Assembly (NCBI GenBank): GCA_002280555.1
Contig: NCEE01000036.1
Span: 1-32,663, forward strand
Reading direction: 5' to 3'
DNA from: Sphingomonas sp. 32-62-10
GTDB lineage: Bacteria > Pseudomonadota > Alphaproteobacteria > Sphingomonadales > Sphingomonadaceae
DNA: 32,663 bases
The first letter of the stretch is position 1, and every line of letters begins with the position of its first letter. A program made the position numbers and the translations under genes. Below the pieces are notes generated by a model. It saw nothing but the letters and a program-made list of their open reading frames with translations. It made no database searches and was not told the origin of the DNA. Positions 8,092 to 16,849 of the stretch are shown one piece after another.

Positions 8092-9648
8092 ATGCAAAAA
8101 CTCATGGCTGCTCGTTCGCTCCTTGCTGCTGCGCTGCTGACTCTGTTGGCCCCTCTTGATGTCCATGGAGAGACACAAGCAGCGCCATCTACCAACGACG
8201 TCGCCGCCGAACGTTCGCCTCCTCAATGGCGGGACGATACTCTGCGGGATATCGCGGCCGCTGATATGTGGGTCCGGTCAGTTTATCCAGGCTGGGTGGA
8301 TCCGAAGAACCCCGAATTTCGGAGCCGGTGGACCCGGGCCCTGGCGATCGCGCGTCGGCAAGCATTGCTTGTCCAATCGGCGGCAGGGTATCGCGCCGTC
8401 ATGCGCGCATTAGGGAATGCCGCTGCCGATCCGCACGTCGATTTTGGCGGGGCCCCGGTAGGGAAGCTGGTGCAATGGGCTGGAATCGGACTCGAGCGGC
8501 GCGGCGATCGCTACTTTGCAACCAGCGCAGACGCTGTCGGATTACCAAGTGACAGCCCACCACTCCGAGATGCGGTGTTTCTCGGATGCGACGGCCGCGA
8601 CGCGGACGCGACACTGCGTCACCATCTGGACGGGTGGGCGGTCGCGTGGGACATGCCGGGGAACCGCACGCTCTATGCATCAAGCCTGTTCGTCGATCAG
8701 GAAAATCCCTTTGTTGCCCGCCCGCGCCAATGCCGGTTCCGGACCGCGTCTGCTCGGCCTGTTCTGATTACATTGCAATGGCGGGAGGCTCGGCGCGAAG
8801 CTGTATCGCAGGCCTTGCGACCATTCCGCCGAGCCCGACCCGTGACCGAAACGATTGCACTCAGTTATGCCGACGATGGTGCGGCTTGGTTCACCATCGG
8901 CAATTTCGGTCTTGAAGCCGCGCACGCAACATTGCGCGAACAGATCAGACGGGAAAGGCAATCGATCCTGTCGCGACCTTATATCGTTTTCGACCTGCGC
9001 AGCAATCAAGGTGGCAATTCTGCGCTGGCCGACGCGCTGATTGAAACCGTGTGGGGTTCAGGTGCGGTCCCCGCGGACGCCCCGATCGCGGCCAAGCGAT
9101 GGCGGGCATCGAATGACGTTGTCGACGCCAGCAGGGCGTTGCGCTCGCGACTAGGTCAATGGGCCGACGTTCCAACAGAAGTTATCTCGGCCATTGACAC
9201 CATGATCCCCCGCCTAGAAGCGGCCACGGCCGCAGAGCGGCCATTTTACACCGAAGATGCTTCCATTGCCGTGCCGGCGACTAGACCTTCGACCCGTTCG
9301 GCAAAACGCTTAGTTGTGCCCGCCTATGTGCTGACCGATGGGGGCTGCATCAGCAGTTGCATCGTCGCGGTCAACGCATTTCGCCGTGCCGGCGCCGTTC
9401 AGGTGGGCGACCCTACAGAGCGCCAGACCCGCTATGTCGAGGCATGGTTCCAACGAGCGCTTCCCTCTGGGCTTGGCGAAGTAACTCTGCCCATTGCTAT
9501 TGTGCCCTGGCGGGACAGTGAGCTCGGCGGAGAGCCGGTTGACCTCGCTTGGACCGGCCGTGCGTCCGATGAGGAGGGACTGCGACACTTCATTGCCGCT
9601 GATGCCGCACGCCGACAGTCGTCAATCTACAAGGGAGAAAGAAGGTAA
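8092..9648 (+). CDS. Exported S41-family (tail-specific protease-like) protein
   Basis: This is a 518-residue protein with a signal peptide (hydrophobic 7-22, cleavage near HGE). The C-terminal half carries S41 peptidase features: YIVFDLRSNQGGNSALADALIE (the conserved D-R-N-GG strand) and YVLTDGGCISSCIVAVNAF, where a serine of the ISS sequence would be the nucleophile. No PDZ domain is evident, and the catalytic lysine cannot be placed confidently, so activity is uncertain. The two cysteines in GGCISSC flank the candidate site. It is the first gene of a tightly packed unit: its TAA overlaps the ATG of the next frame (TAATG). Many codons here end in A or T, unlike the core genes, hinting at acquired DNA. 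A periplasmic protease or a signalling partner of the downstream kinase are both possible. Confidence 0.75.
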   Translation: MQKLMAARSLLAAALLTLLAPLDVHGETQAAPSTNDVAAERSPPQWRDDTLRDIAAADMWVRSVYPGWVDPKNPEFRSRWTRALAIARRQALLVQSAAGYRAVMRALGNAAADPHVDFGGAPVGKLVQWAGIGLERRGDRYFATSADAVGLPSDSPPLRDAVFLGCDGRDADATLRHHLDGWAVAWDMPGNRTLYASSLFVDQENPFVARPRQCRFRTASARPVLITLQWREARREAVSQALRPFRRARPVTETIALSYADDGAAWFTIGNFGLEAAHATLREQIRRERQSILSRPYIVFDLRSNQGGNSALADALIETVWGSGAVPADAPIAAKRWRASNDVVDASRALRSRLGQWADVPTEVISAIDTMIPRLEAATAAERPFYTEDASIAVPATRPSTRSAKRLVVPAYVLTDGGCISSCIVAVNAFRRAGAVQVGDPTERQTRYVEAWFQRALPSGLGEVTLPIAIVPWRDSELGGEPVDLAWTGRASDEEGLRHFIAADAARRQSSIYKGERR

Positions 9649-10107
9649 TGCTACAGGGTGTAAAGCGGACCGTGCTAGCGTGCGCAATAATGCTTCCTGC
9701 GCTTACGCCGTCGAATGCGGCGACCATACAAAATGCGTCGACGGTTATGGCACCTACGAGAGATCAGGACAGGCGCGATATTGAGCAACTGGTCGTGCAG
9801 TTCAAGGCGGCATTGTCGGCGAAGGATGCCGTGGCCCTCACCGCGCTATTCTACGGATCGTCGCGGACAAGGCGGCGCATCTGCCCGGCTGGTGGCTGTC
9901 GGGCCTGCACTATACCGGGCTGGAGATATTGGGCTTACATTGACGTTCGATTATGACTTCCGGGCCAATGATACCGTTCAGAACTGGGGCCACGAAAGCT
10001 GGCAACTGGTCAAAACCGAGGCCGGTTGGCGCATCTTGCACCTCTTATTCTCCTATACGATTCAAGGCATAGCGCCGTCGCCTCACGGGACGACCGCGAA
10101 CAGATGA
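9648..10107 (+). pseudogene. NTF2/SnoaL-like secreted protein, frameshifted and internally shortened
   Basis: The first frame gives a signal peptide (VLACAIMLPALTPSNA) and the typical NTF2-like start DIEQLVVQFKAALSAKDAVALTALF. After about codon 69 (LFYG) family similarity stops. It resumes one frame over as ARLVAVGPAL, then LTLTFDYDFRANDTVQNWGHESWQLV and AGWRILHLLFSY, ending in a TGA that overlaps the kinase ATG (ATGA). Relatives usually have several tens of residues between these halves, so both a deletion and a frame change seem to have occurred near 9850-9890. The start is coupled to the peptidase gene by TAATG. The ancestral product was probably a small periplasmic ligand-binding or enzyme-like domain. 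A sequencing error alone would not explain the missing segment. Confidence 0.7.
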
Positions 10108-11006
10108 GACGGCATGCGCACCTGCTTCGTCATGTATTCGCGTGGAGCCTAGCCTGCATTATAATGGGCCCCATCCCTGGGCTAATCTATCTTGGGCCAG
10201 TCTATTCCGCGCTTCTTTTGTGGGATCGTGCATGGCCATTAGCGCGACGTCTTGTCGCGATATCCGGCGCGCTGGCTTTCTGGATTCCGATCGTCCACGC
10301 GGTCCATCAGCCGTTCAACATGACGTTCACAATTTGGAACTCTGCGATCAATCTGGTCGCTATCGTGCTCATCGCTTTCGCGTCCCGTTCAGTTTGGCGT
10401 TGGTATTGCGCTTCACGCGACTTGGCAGCGGCTGAGCGGCTGCGTGAGGCCGCGGAGCAGCGTGCTCTGGGCGCTATGCTAGCCCCCCATACGCTCCACA
10501 ACATGCTGAATGTCGTCTATGCCGCGACATTATCGTCGCCTGATCGAGCGCCGGCTCTGGTCGTCAGACTGTCCGAAATGATGCGCTATCTGGTGGAAAA
10601 AGGGCAGCAGGACTTTGCCGCCGCTGAAGATGAATGGCGGTTTCTGGAGCAATATCGTGACTTTGCGATCGACCGATCTGCAGCGGCGAAGATCGACTTA
10701 AGATTCGAAGGTGATGGAGATACGCCAGTGCCCGCCCTCATGCTGGCGGGCGTGTTCGAGAATGCGGTAAAACATGGGGCTGATGAGGCGGGGACCCTTC
10801 TTGTGTCAGCGCATTTTGTCTCAACCGACAAGGGATTCCGCTTTGTCGTCGAGAATAAAATTGGCGTAGCGATACCACCGGGCACTCAGATCGGCATTGA
10901 CTTGGTGAGCCAGAGGCTGGCGCTTCTCTACCCTGAGCGGCATCGGTATACTTCGACCATCGATCACGACAATGACCTGTTCCGAACCGAAATCTGCACA
11001 TGGTAG
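10104..11006 (+). CDS. LytS-type membrane sensor histidine kinase
   Basis: This is a 300-residue kinase of the His_kinase (PF06580) class. The N-terminal part has about four hydrophobic segments (roughly residues 8-110) with no separate sensor domain. The phosphoacceptor region reads LAPHTLHNMLNVVYAA, a variant of the usual PHFLFNxLN with the His kept. The ATPase part has VFENAVKHG (N box) and GIDLVSQRLALLYP (G box). The ATG overlaps the stop of the preceding broken frame, and the 3' end overlaps the LytTR regulator by seven bases, which indicates a cognate pair. It probably senses a membrane or periplasmic signal and phosphorylates the regulator. Codon use is less GC-biased than in the flanking core genes. 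Confidence 0.88.
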   Translation: MRRHAHLLRHVFAWSLACIIMGPIPGLIYLGPVYSALLLWDRAWPLARRLVAISGALAFWIPIVHAVHQPFNMTFTIWNSAINLVAIVLIAFASRSVWRWYCASRDLAAAERLREAAEQRALGAMLAPHTLHNMLNVVYAATLSSPDRAPALVVRLSEMMRYLVEKGQQDFAAAEDEWRFLEQYRDFAIDRSAAAKIDLRFEGDGDTPVPALMLAGVFENAVKHGADEAGTLLVSAHFVSTDKGFRFVVENKIGVAIPPGTQIGIDLVSQRLALLYPERHRYTSTIDHDNDLFRTEICTW

Positions 11007-11701
11007 CAATTTGCGACTATGCCGTTGTCGACGACGAACCTGCAGCGCATGCCGTCCTTGCCGCTTTGATGAAGCGGCATTCGGCATTTCGGCTAGTTGG
11101 GAGCTATCATCGTGCCGATAAGGCGGAAAGTGGGTTAGGACGAACCCCGGCTCGCCTGTTGTTTCTCGACATATCCATGCCTGGAGCGACTGGTCTCGAC
11201 CTGCTCGAGCGCCTTATGGCGCTGGGCCGCGCTTCTCTGCCGATAACGGTAATGACCACTGCTCACGCGGATAAGGCGTTACGGGCCTATGACCTTGGCG
11301 TGCGAGACTATTTGCTGAAACCGATCGCACAAGATCGGCTGGATTTGTGCATCGAAAGATTAATGCCGTTATTGGCGCAGCCGATGACCGCCGATCGCTT
11401 GATGGCGTTTTCGACCGGACACGACCATCGCCTATGTGATCTCGCGAAAATCCTTGCATTTGAAGCCGCTGGGAACTTTGCGTGGTTGATCACAGCTGAT
11501 GCCCGGATCCTTTTGTCCGAGCCACTGAAAAGCCTGGAGATTAGGCTAAAACCCTTTGGATTCATCCGCTGTCACAAACGTTACATCATCAACCGCGCGC
11601 TTGTGACGGACGTCGCAACGTCCACACTGTATCTAGATGGCCAGTTTGAAATTCCAGTCGGCGATGTTTATCGCGTAGCGGTTAAGCGCGACATTTTGTG
11701 A
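11000..11701 (+). CDS. LytTR-family response regulator
   Basis: This is a 233-residue two-domain regulator. The receiver (about 1-122) has the acidic pair in VVDDEPAA, the phosphorylatable Asp in LFLDISMPG, the Thr switch in VMTTAHAD and the Lys in YLLKPI. The C-terminal LytTR DNA-binding domain (about 130-233) shows ILAFEAAGNFAWLITAD, then LKPFGFIRCHKRYIINRALV and LYLDGQFEIPVGDVYR. Its ATG lies inside the last codons of the kinase gene, so the two are translationally coupled. Likely targets include its own operon, where a direct repeat precedes the peptidase gene. Regulated processes in LytTR systems vary widely; here the linked peptidase suggests an envelope function. Confidence 0.93.
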   Translation: MVAICDYAVVDDEPAAHAVLAALMKRHSAFRLVGSYHRADKAESGLGRTPARLLFLDISMPGATGLDLLERLMALGRASLPITVMTTAHADKALRAYDLGVRDYLLKPIAQDRLDLCIERLMPLLAQPMTADRLMAFSTGHDHRLCDLAKILAFEAAGNFAWLITADARILLSEPLKSLEIRLKPFGFIRCHKRYIINRALVTDVATSTLYLDGQFEIPVGDVYRVAVKRDIL

Positions 11702-11799
11702 TCGGTCCGGCATTCACGGAACAACTGTCCTCAATGCCAGCCCGGCGAGGGGATGCCGCGCGGCCTCTTAAATCAGCCCGCCTTCCTAACAGGGTGTAG

Positions 11800-11883
11800 G
11801 CCGATTGCTGCCCTTTCAGAATATCCGCCAGAATGTCCGCCTCCCCAAATCAAGCACTTCAAACCGGACAGGCAGCAATCGGC
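11800..11883. repeat. 13-bp inverted repeat between convergent genes
   Basis: GCCGATTGCTGCC (11800-11812) is repeated exactly in inverted form at 11871-11883, with 58 bases between. Inside it is an imperfect tandem GAATATCCGCC / GAATGTCCGCC. It lies between the response regulator and maeB stops, in a 230-base gap without a gene. It may act in termination or mark the edge of an inserted segment. Confidence 0.6.
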
Positions 11884-11931
11884 TCAATATCTGCCGGTGC
11901 AGCGACACAAAACAACGTCGCCTTCCTAGCC

Positions 11932-14196
11932 CTACCCCGCAATCCCCCCCGCGGCCAGCACCGCCAGCGTCACCAATTCGCTCGCCGTGCTCGTCATCGG
12001 GGCGATCTGGACGCTTTTTTCCATGCCGACCAGCATCGGCCCGATCACCGCATCGCCGCCGAGTTCGCGGAGCAATTTGGCGGAGATGTTGGCGCTTTGC
12101 AGGCCGGGCATGATCAGCACATTGGCGGGGCCGGAGAGCCGCGCGAACGGGTAGTTCGCGAGCTGGCGCGGGTTGAGCGCCACGTCGGGCGCCATTTCGC
12201 CTTCATATTCGAACGTAACCGATCGCTGATCGAGCACACACACCGCGTTGCGGATATTTTCCAGCCAGCGCCCTTCGGGATTGCCGAAGTTCGAATAGCT
12301 AAGGAAAGCAACGCGCGGTTCGTGGCCCATGCGCTTGGCGACGAGTGCGGTCTGCTCGGCGATGTCGGCGAGTTCTTCCGCCGTTGGGCGTTCGTTGATC
12401 GTGGTATCGGCCATGAACACGGTATGCTTGGCGCCGACCATCACATGGACGCCGAACGCGGTGCGGCCTTTGATCGGGTCGATCACGCGGCGCACTTCGC
12501 GCATCGTCTGCGCATAGGGGCGGGTGGTGCCGGTGATCATCACGTCGGCCTCGCCCAGTTGCAGCATCACCGCGCCGAAGATGTTGCGATCCTGGTTGAT
12601 CATGCGTTCGCAGTCACGCAGCAGATAGCCGCGCCGCTTGAGCCGCTCGTAGAGAAACTCGACCATCTTGGGCACCAGCGGCGATTTGCGGCTGTTGTGC
12701 AGCTCATACGTCTCGGGATCAGTGACGCCGAGCGCGCGCAACCGATCATACACATCATCGCGCCCGACCAGCACCGGCGTGCCGTATCCGCCCGCCTTGA
12801 ACTCGATCGCGGCGCGCAGCACGACTTCTTCTTCGCCTTCGGCAAACAGCACCCGCTTCGGGTTGGCGCGCGCGCTTTCATAGGCGAGCGTGAGCACCGA
12901 GGTGGTCGGGTTGAGACGCGCGCGGAGTTGCTGGCGATACGCCTCCATATCGATGATCGGCTTGGTCGCGACACCCGAGTCCATGGCGGCCTGGGCAACC
13001 GCAACGGGCACGATTTCCATCAGGCGCGGATCGAACGGGGCGGGGATGATATAATCGACCCCGAAGCTGTGGCGCACACCATAGGCGACCGCCACTTCTT
13101 CCGGCACCTGCTGGCGGGCGAGCGCGGCGAGCGCGCGGGCGGCGGCGACCTTCATCTCGTTATTGATCGCGGTTGCCCGCACATCGAGCGCACCGCGGAA
13201 AATGAACGGAAAGCCGAGGACATTGTTGACCTGGTTCGGATAATCCGACCGGCCCGTGGCGATGATCACGTCAGGCCGCACCCGCTTGGCATCGGGCGGG
13301 GTGATTTCAGGATCGGGATTGGCCATCGCGAAGACGATCGGCTTGTCCGCCATCTTCATCAGATATTCGGGGAGCAGCGCTCCCTTGGCGGATAGCCCCA
13401 TGAACACATCGGCCCCGTTCAGCGCTTCTTCGAGCGTGCGGCGATCGGTTTTGGCGGCGTGCGCCGATTTCCACTGGTTCATGTCGCCATGTTCGCGACC
13501 CTGATAGATGACGCCCGATTTGTCGCACATGATCAGCTGGTCATGCGGCAGGCCCATTGCCTTGATCAGCTCGGCACAGGCAATCGCCGCCGCGCCCGCG
13601 CCGTTCATCACGACTTTGGTATCCTTAATATCCCGCCCGGTGAGGAACAGCGCGTTGATGAGCCCGGCGGCGGCGATGATCGCGGTGCCGTGCTGGTCAT
13701 CATGCATCACTGGAATGTTCATGCGCTCTTTCAGCGCTTGCTCAATGATGAAGCATTCAGGGGCCTTGATGTCCTCAAGGTTGATGCCGCCAAAGCTCGG
13801 CTCCATCAGCGCGACCGCGTTGATGAAGGCCTCGGGGTCTTCGGTGGCGAGTTCGATGTCGATCGAGTCCACATCGGCGAAGCGCTTGAACAGCACCGCC
13901 TTGCCTTCCATTACCGGCTTTGAGGCAAGCGCACCCAGATTGCCCATACCCAGAATCGCCGTGCCGTTCGAGATCACTGCGACCAGATTGCCCTTGGCGG
14001 TATACTCATACGCAGCCGCCGGATTTTCGTGAATCGCGCGGACGGGCACTGCGACGCCGGGGGAATAAGCAAGCGCCAGATCGCGCTGCGTTGCCATCGG
14101 CTTGGACGCAATGATCTCGATCTTGCCGGGGCGCCCTTCCGAATGGAACAGCAGCGCTTCACGCTCGGAAAACTGGACGGTCGATTCATCGGTCAT
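11932..14196 (-). CDS. maeB: NADP-dependent malic enzyme with C-terminal phosphotransacetylase-like domain
   Basis: This 754-residue enzyme oxidatively decarboxylates malate to pyruvate with NADP. The malic-enzyme half (about 1-430) has KPMATQRDLALAYSPGVA, the metal-binding EDIKAPECF and MHDDQHGTA, and the nucleotide site VMNGAGAAAIACAEL. The C-terminal half (about 435-754) resembles phosphotransacetylase (RVLFAEGEEEVVLRAA, GGDAVIGPMLVG) and in this enzyme class is thought to be regulatory (acetyl-CoA sensing) rather than catalytic. Length and architecture are normal for alphaproteobacterial MaeB. It diverges from mutS across a short promoter region, an arrangement common in the group. It supplies NADPH and pyruvate during growth on C4 acids. 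Confidence 0.96.
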   Translation of the reverse strand: MTDESTVQFSEREALLFHSEGRPGKIEIIASKPMATQRDLALAYSPGVAVPVRAIHENPAAAYEYTAKGNLVAVISNGTAILGMGNLGALASKPVMEGKAVLFKRFADVDSIDIELATEDPEAFINAVALMEPSFGGINLEDIKAPECFIIEQALKERMNIPVMHDDQHGTAIIAAAGLINALFLTGRDIKDTKVVMNGAGAAAIACAELIKAMGLPHDQLIMCDKSGVIYQGREHGDMNQWKSAHAAKTDRRTLEEALNGADVFMGLSAKGALLPEYLMKMADKPIVFAMANPDPEITPPDAKRVRPDVIIATGRSDYPNQVNNVLGFPFIFRGALDVRATAINNEMKVAAARALAALARQQVPEEVAVAYGVRHSFGVDYIIPAPFDPRLMEIVPVAVAQAAMDSGVATKPIIDMEAYRQQLRARLNPTTSVLTLAYESARANPKRVLFAEGEEEVVLRAAIEFKAGGYGTPVLVGRDDVYDRLRALGVTDPETYELHNSRKSPLVPKMVEFLYERLKRRGYLLRDCERMINQDRNIFGAVMLQLGEADVMITGTTRPYAQTMREVRRVIDPIKGRTAFGVHVMVGAKHTVFMADTTINERPTAEELADIAEQTALVAKRMGHEPRVAFLSYSNFGNPEGRWLENIRNAVCVLDQRSVTFEYEGEMAPDVALNPRQLANYPFARLSGPANVLIMPGLQSANISAKLLRELGGDAVIGPMLVGMEKSVQIAPMTSTASELVTLAVLAAGGIAG

Positions 14197-14303
14197 GGCT
14201 GGCCCTTCAGCTGATACCCGGTCTTTACGGGGACGATCTTGTTTCTTCCACCCCTGGCGCGCATCGCCTTGAACATAGGTTGCTTGGCTGTATCACCCGA
14301 TCG

Positions 14304-16849
14304 ATGACCGGCACCGCCCCCACCCCGATGATGGCGCAATATCTGGCGCTGAAGGCAGAGGCGCAGGATTGTCTGCTCTTCTACCGGATGGGCGATTTCT
14401 TCGAGATGTTTTTCGAAGATGCGAAGATTGCCGCTGCCTGCCTCGATATCGCGCTGACCGCGCGGGGCGAGCATGACGGGGTGCCGATCCCGATGTGCGG
14501 GGTACCGGTGCATGCGGCAGAAGGGTATCTCGCACGGCTGATCAAGGCCGGGCACCGCGTTGCGATTGCCGAACAGACCGAGAGCCCGGCCGAGGCGAAG
14601 AAGCGCAGCGGCAAGACGTTGGTCGGGCGGGCGATCGTGCGCGTCGTCACGGCGGGGACGCTGACCGAGGAAGCGCTGCTTGATGCGCGGGCGGCCAACT
14701 GGTGTGCGGCGATTGGCGAGGCGGCAGGCGGCGTCGCGATTGCGGTAGCGGATATCTCGACCGGGCGGTTCGAGCTGATCGAGAGCGATGCCGCATCAGT
14801 CGCCGCCGATCTCGCACGGCTGTCACCGGCGGAGACGATCGCGTCGGACGCAACCGACTTTGCCGACCTCGCCACAGGCCACCGCCCGCGATCGGAATTC
14901 GACAGTGCCAGCGGCGAGGAACGGTTGAAGGCGCTATTCGGGGTGGCGACGCTCGATGGTTTCGGCAGCTTCTCCCGCGCCGCGCTGGCGGCGGCAGGCG
15001 GGCTGGTGCGGTATCTCGATCATAACGGAAAGAGTTCCCTGCCCTTTTTACGCCCGCCGCGTCTGACGCGAAGTGCCGAGACGATGGCGATCGACGCGGC
15101 CACCCGCGAGAGTCTTGAGCTGACCCAGACGACCCATGGCGCGCGCAAAGGCAGCCTGCTCGATGCGGTCGATCGGACGGTGACGGGAGCAGGCGCGCGG
15201 CTGCTGGCGGCGGACATCGGCGCACCGTTGATGGAGCGCGCGATGATCGAGGCGCGGCTCGATCTGGTGCAGCATTTTCACGACGATGCGGCCATGCGCG
15301 ATGGCCTGCGGGCGACTCTTAGGGCGCTCCCCGATATCGGCCGTGCGCTGGGGCGACTGGCGGCTGGGCGCGGCAGCCCGCGCGATTTGGGGCAATTACG
15401 CGACGGCCTCGATGCGGCATGGCGGCTCGGCGAGCGGCTCGAGAAAGTCGATCCCAAGCCCGCGCTCCTCGCCCGGCTCGCCCCGCAATTGCGCGGGCAT
15501 GGCGCGCTGATCGATCTGCTCGCGCGCGCGCTCGTCGCGTCCCCCCCGATCGATGCGTCGGCGGGCGGCTATATCGCGCCTGGGTTCGATGCCGCGCTCG
15601 ATGATCTGCGCGACAGCGGCGCTGGCGGCAGGCGCGCGATTGCCGCGCTGGAGGCCGAGTACCGCACCCAAACCGGCATTTCCGCGCTGAAAATCCGCCA
15701 CAACGGTGTGCTCGGCTATCATATCGAGGTACCCGCCCGCGCCGCCGATCCGCTGATGGCCCCCGATAGCGGCTTCACTCACCGCCAGACCATGGCGGGC
15801 GCCGTGCGCTTCAACGCGCCCGACCTGCATGAGGTGGCACTTAAGGTAACGCAGGCCGGCGCCCATGCGCTGGCGGCAGAAGCGGCGCATCTTGAGGAAC
15901 TCACCGATACTGCGCTCGCCAACCGCGAGGCGATTGCCGTCACCGCCGATGCGCTTGCGCGGCTCGATGTCGCGACGGCGCTTGCCGAGCGCGCCAGCGA
16001 AGGCGGCTGGGCACGGCCCCAAATCGTCGATAATGCCTGTTTCGAGATCGAAGGCGGGCGGCACCCGGTGGTCGAGGCGGCGGTGGCAAAGGCCGGCGGA
16101 CGGTTTGTCGCCAATGATTGCCGCCTGTCGGAGGATAATCGGCTGTGGTTGGTCACGGGGCCGAACATGGGCGGCAAATCGACCTTCCTGCGCCAGAACG
16201 CGCTCATCGCGGTGCTCGCTCAGGCGGGCAGCTATGTGCCCGCGGCGTCCGCCACATTAGGGCTGGTCGACCGCTTGTTCAGCCGCGTCGGCGCATCGGA
16301 CAATCGCCGCAAAGCTTCGTCATCCTCGACGAGGTCGGGCGCGGCACCAGCACCTATGATGGTCTGGCGATTGCCTGGGCGGTGGTGGAAGCAATCCATG
16401 AGGATAATCGCTGCCGCTGCCTGTTCGCCACGCATTATCACGAGCTGACCCGGCTAGCGGAGCGCTGCGATGCGCTGACCCTGCACCATGTCCGAGCGCG
16501 CGAGTGGAAAGGCGATCTGGTGCTGCTGCACGAGGTATCCGAAGGTCCTGCCGATCGCAGCTATGGGCTGGCGGTGGCGCGACTGGCAGGACTACCCCCC
16601 GTAACGATCGCGCGCGCCAAATCGGTGCTCGCCAAGCTGGAGGCGGGGCGCGCCAAAACCGGCGGGTTGGCGGCGGGGCTGGACGATCTACCGCTGTTCG
16701 CTGCGGCTGCCGAGCAGATCGAGGAAACGCGCGATCCGCTCCGCACCGAGATCGAGAATGTCGATGTCGACGCCCTCACCCCGCGCGAGGCGCTTGATCT
16801 GGTCTATAAGCTGAAGGCGCTCGCGCGCGCCGGATCAGGCGCGGCGTAA
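14304..16849 (+). pseudogene. mutS: DNA mismatch repair protein MutS, disrupted by an internal deletion and frameshift
   Basis: The first frame is normal MutS: mismatch-reading GDFFEMF near residue 30, connector, core and clamp domains, and the Walker A segment GPNMGGKSTFLRQN. It continues to LFSRVGASDN, then loses similarity at 16305. One frame over, MutS resumes at PQSFVILDEVGRGTSTYDGL (Walker B) and runs to a normal C-terminus. Family members have about 23 residues between these points, including the ABC signature STFMVEM. Some 67 bases therefore appear to be missing, which also shifts the frame. The product would lack the signature motif, Walker B and dimerisation helices and should be inactive. 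The 3' end overlaps the convergent MCP gene by 15 bases. The ATG at 14304 is preferred over an upstream TTG. An assembly error remains possible. Confidence 0.88.

Noticed and set aside
11833..13395. Long plus-strand ORF (520 codons) opposite maeB
   Set aside because: It is antisense to an intact malic enzyme, His/Arg/Gly-rich, with no motifs or ribosome site; a typical shadow frame in GC-rich DNA.
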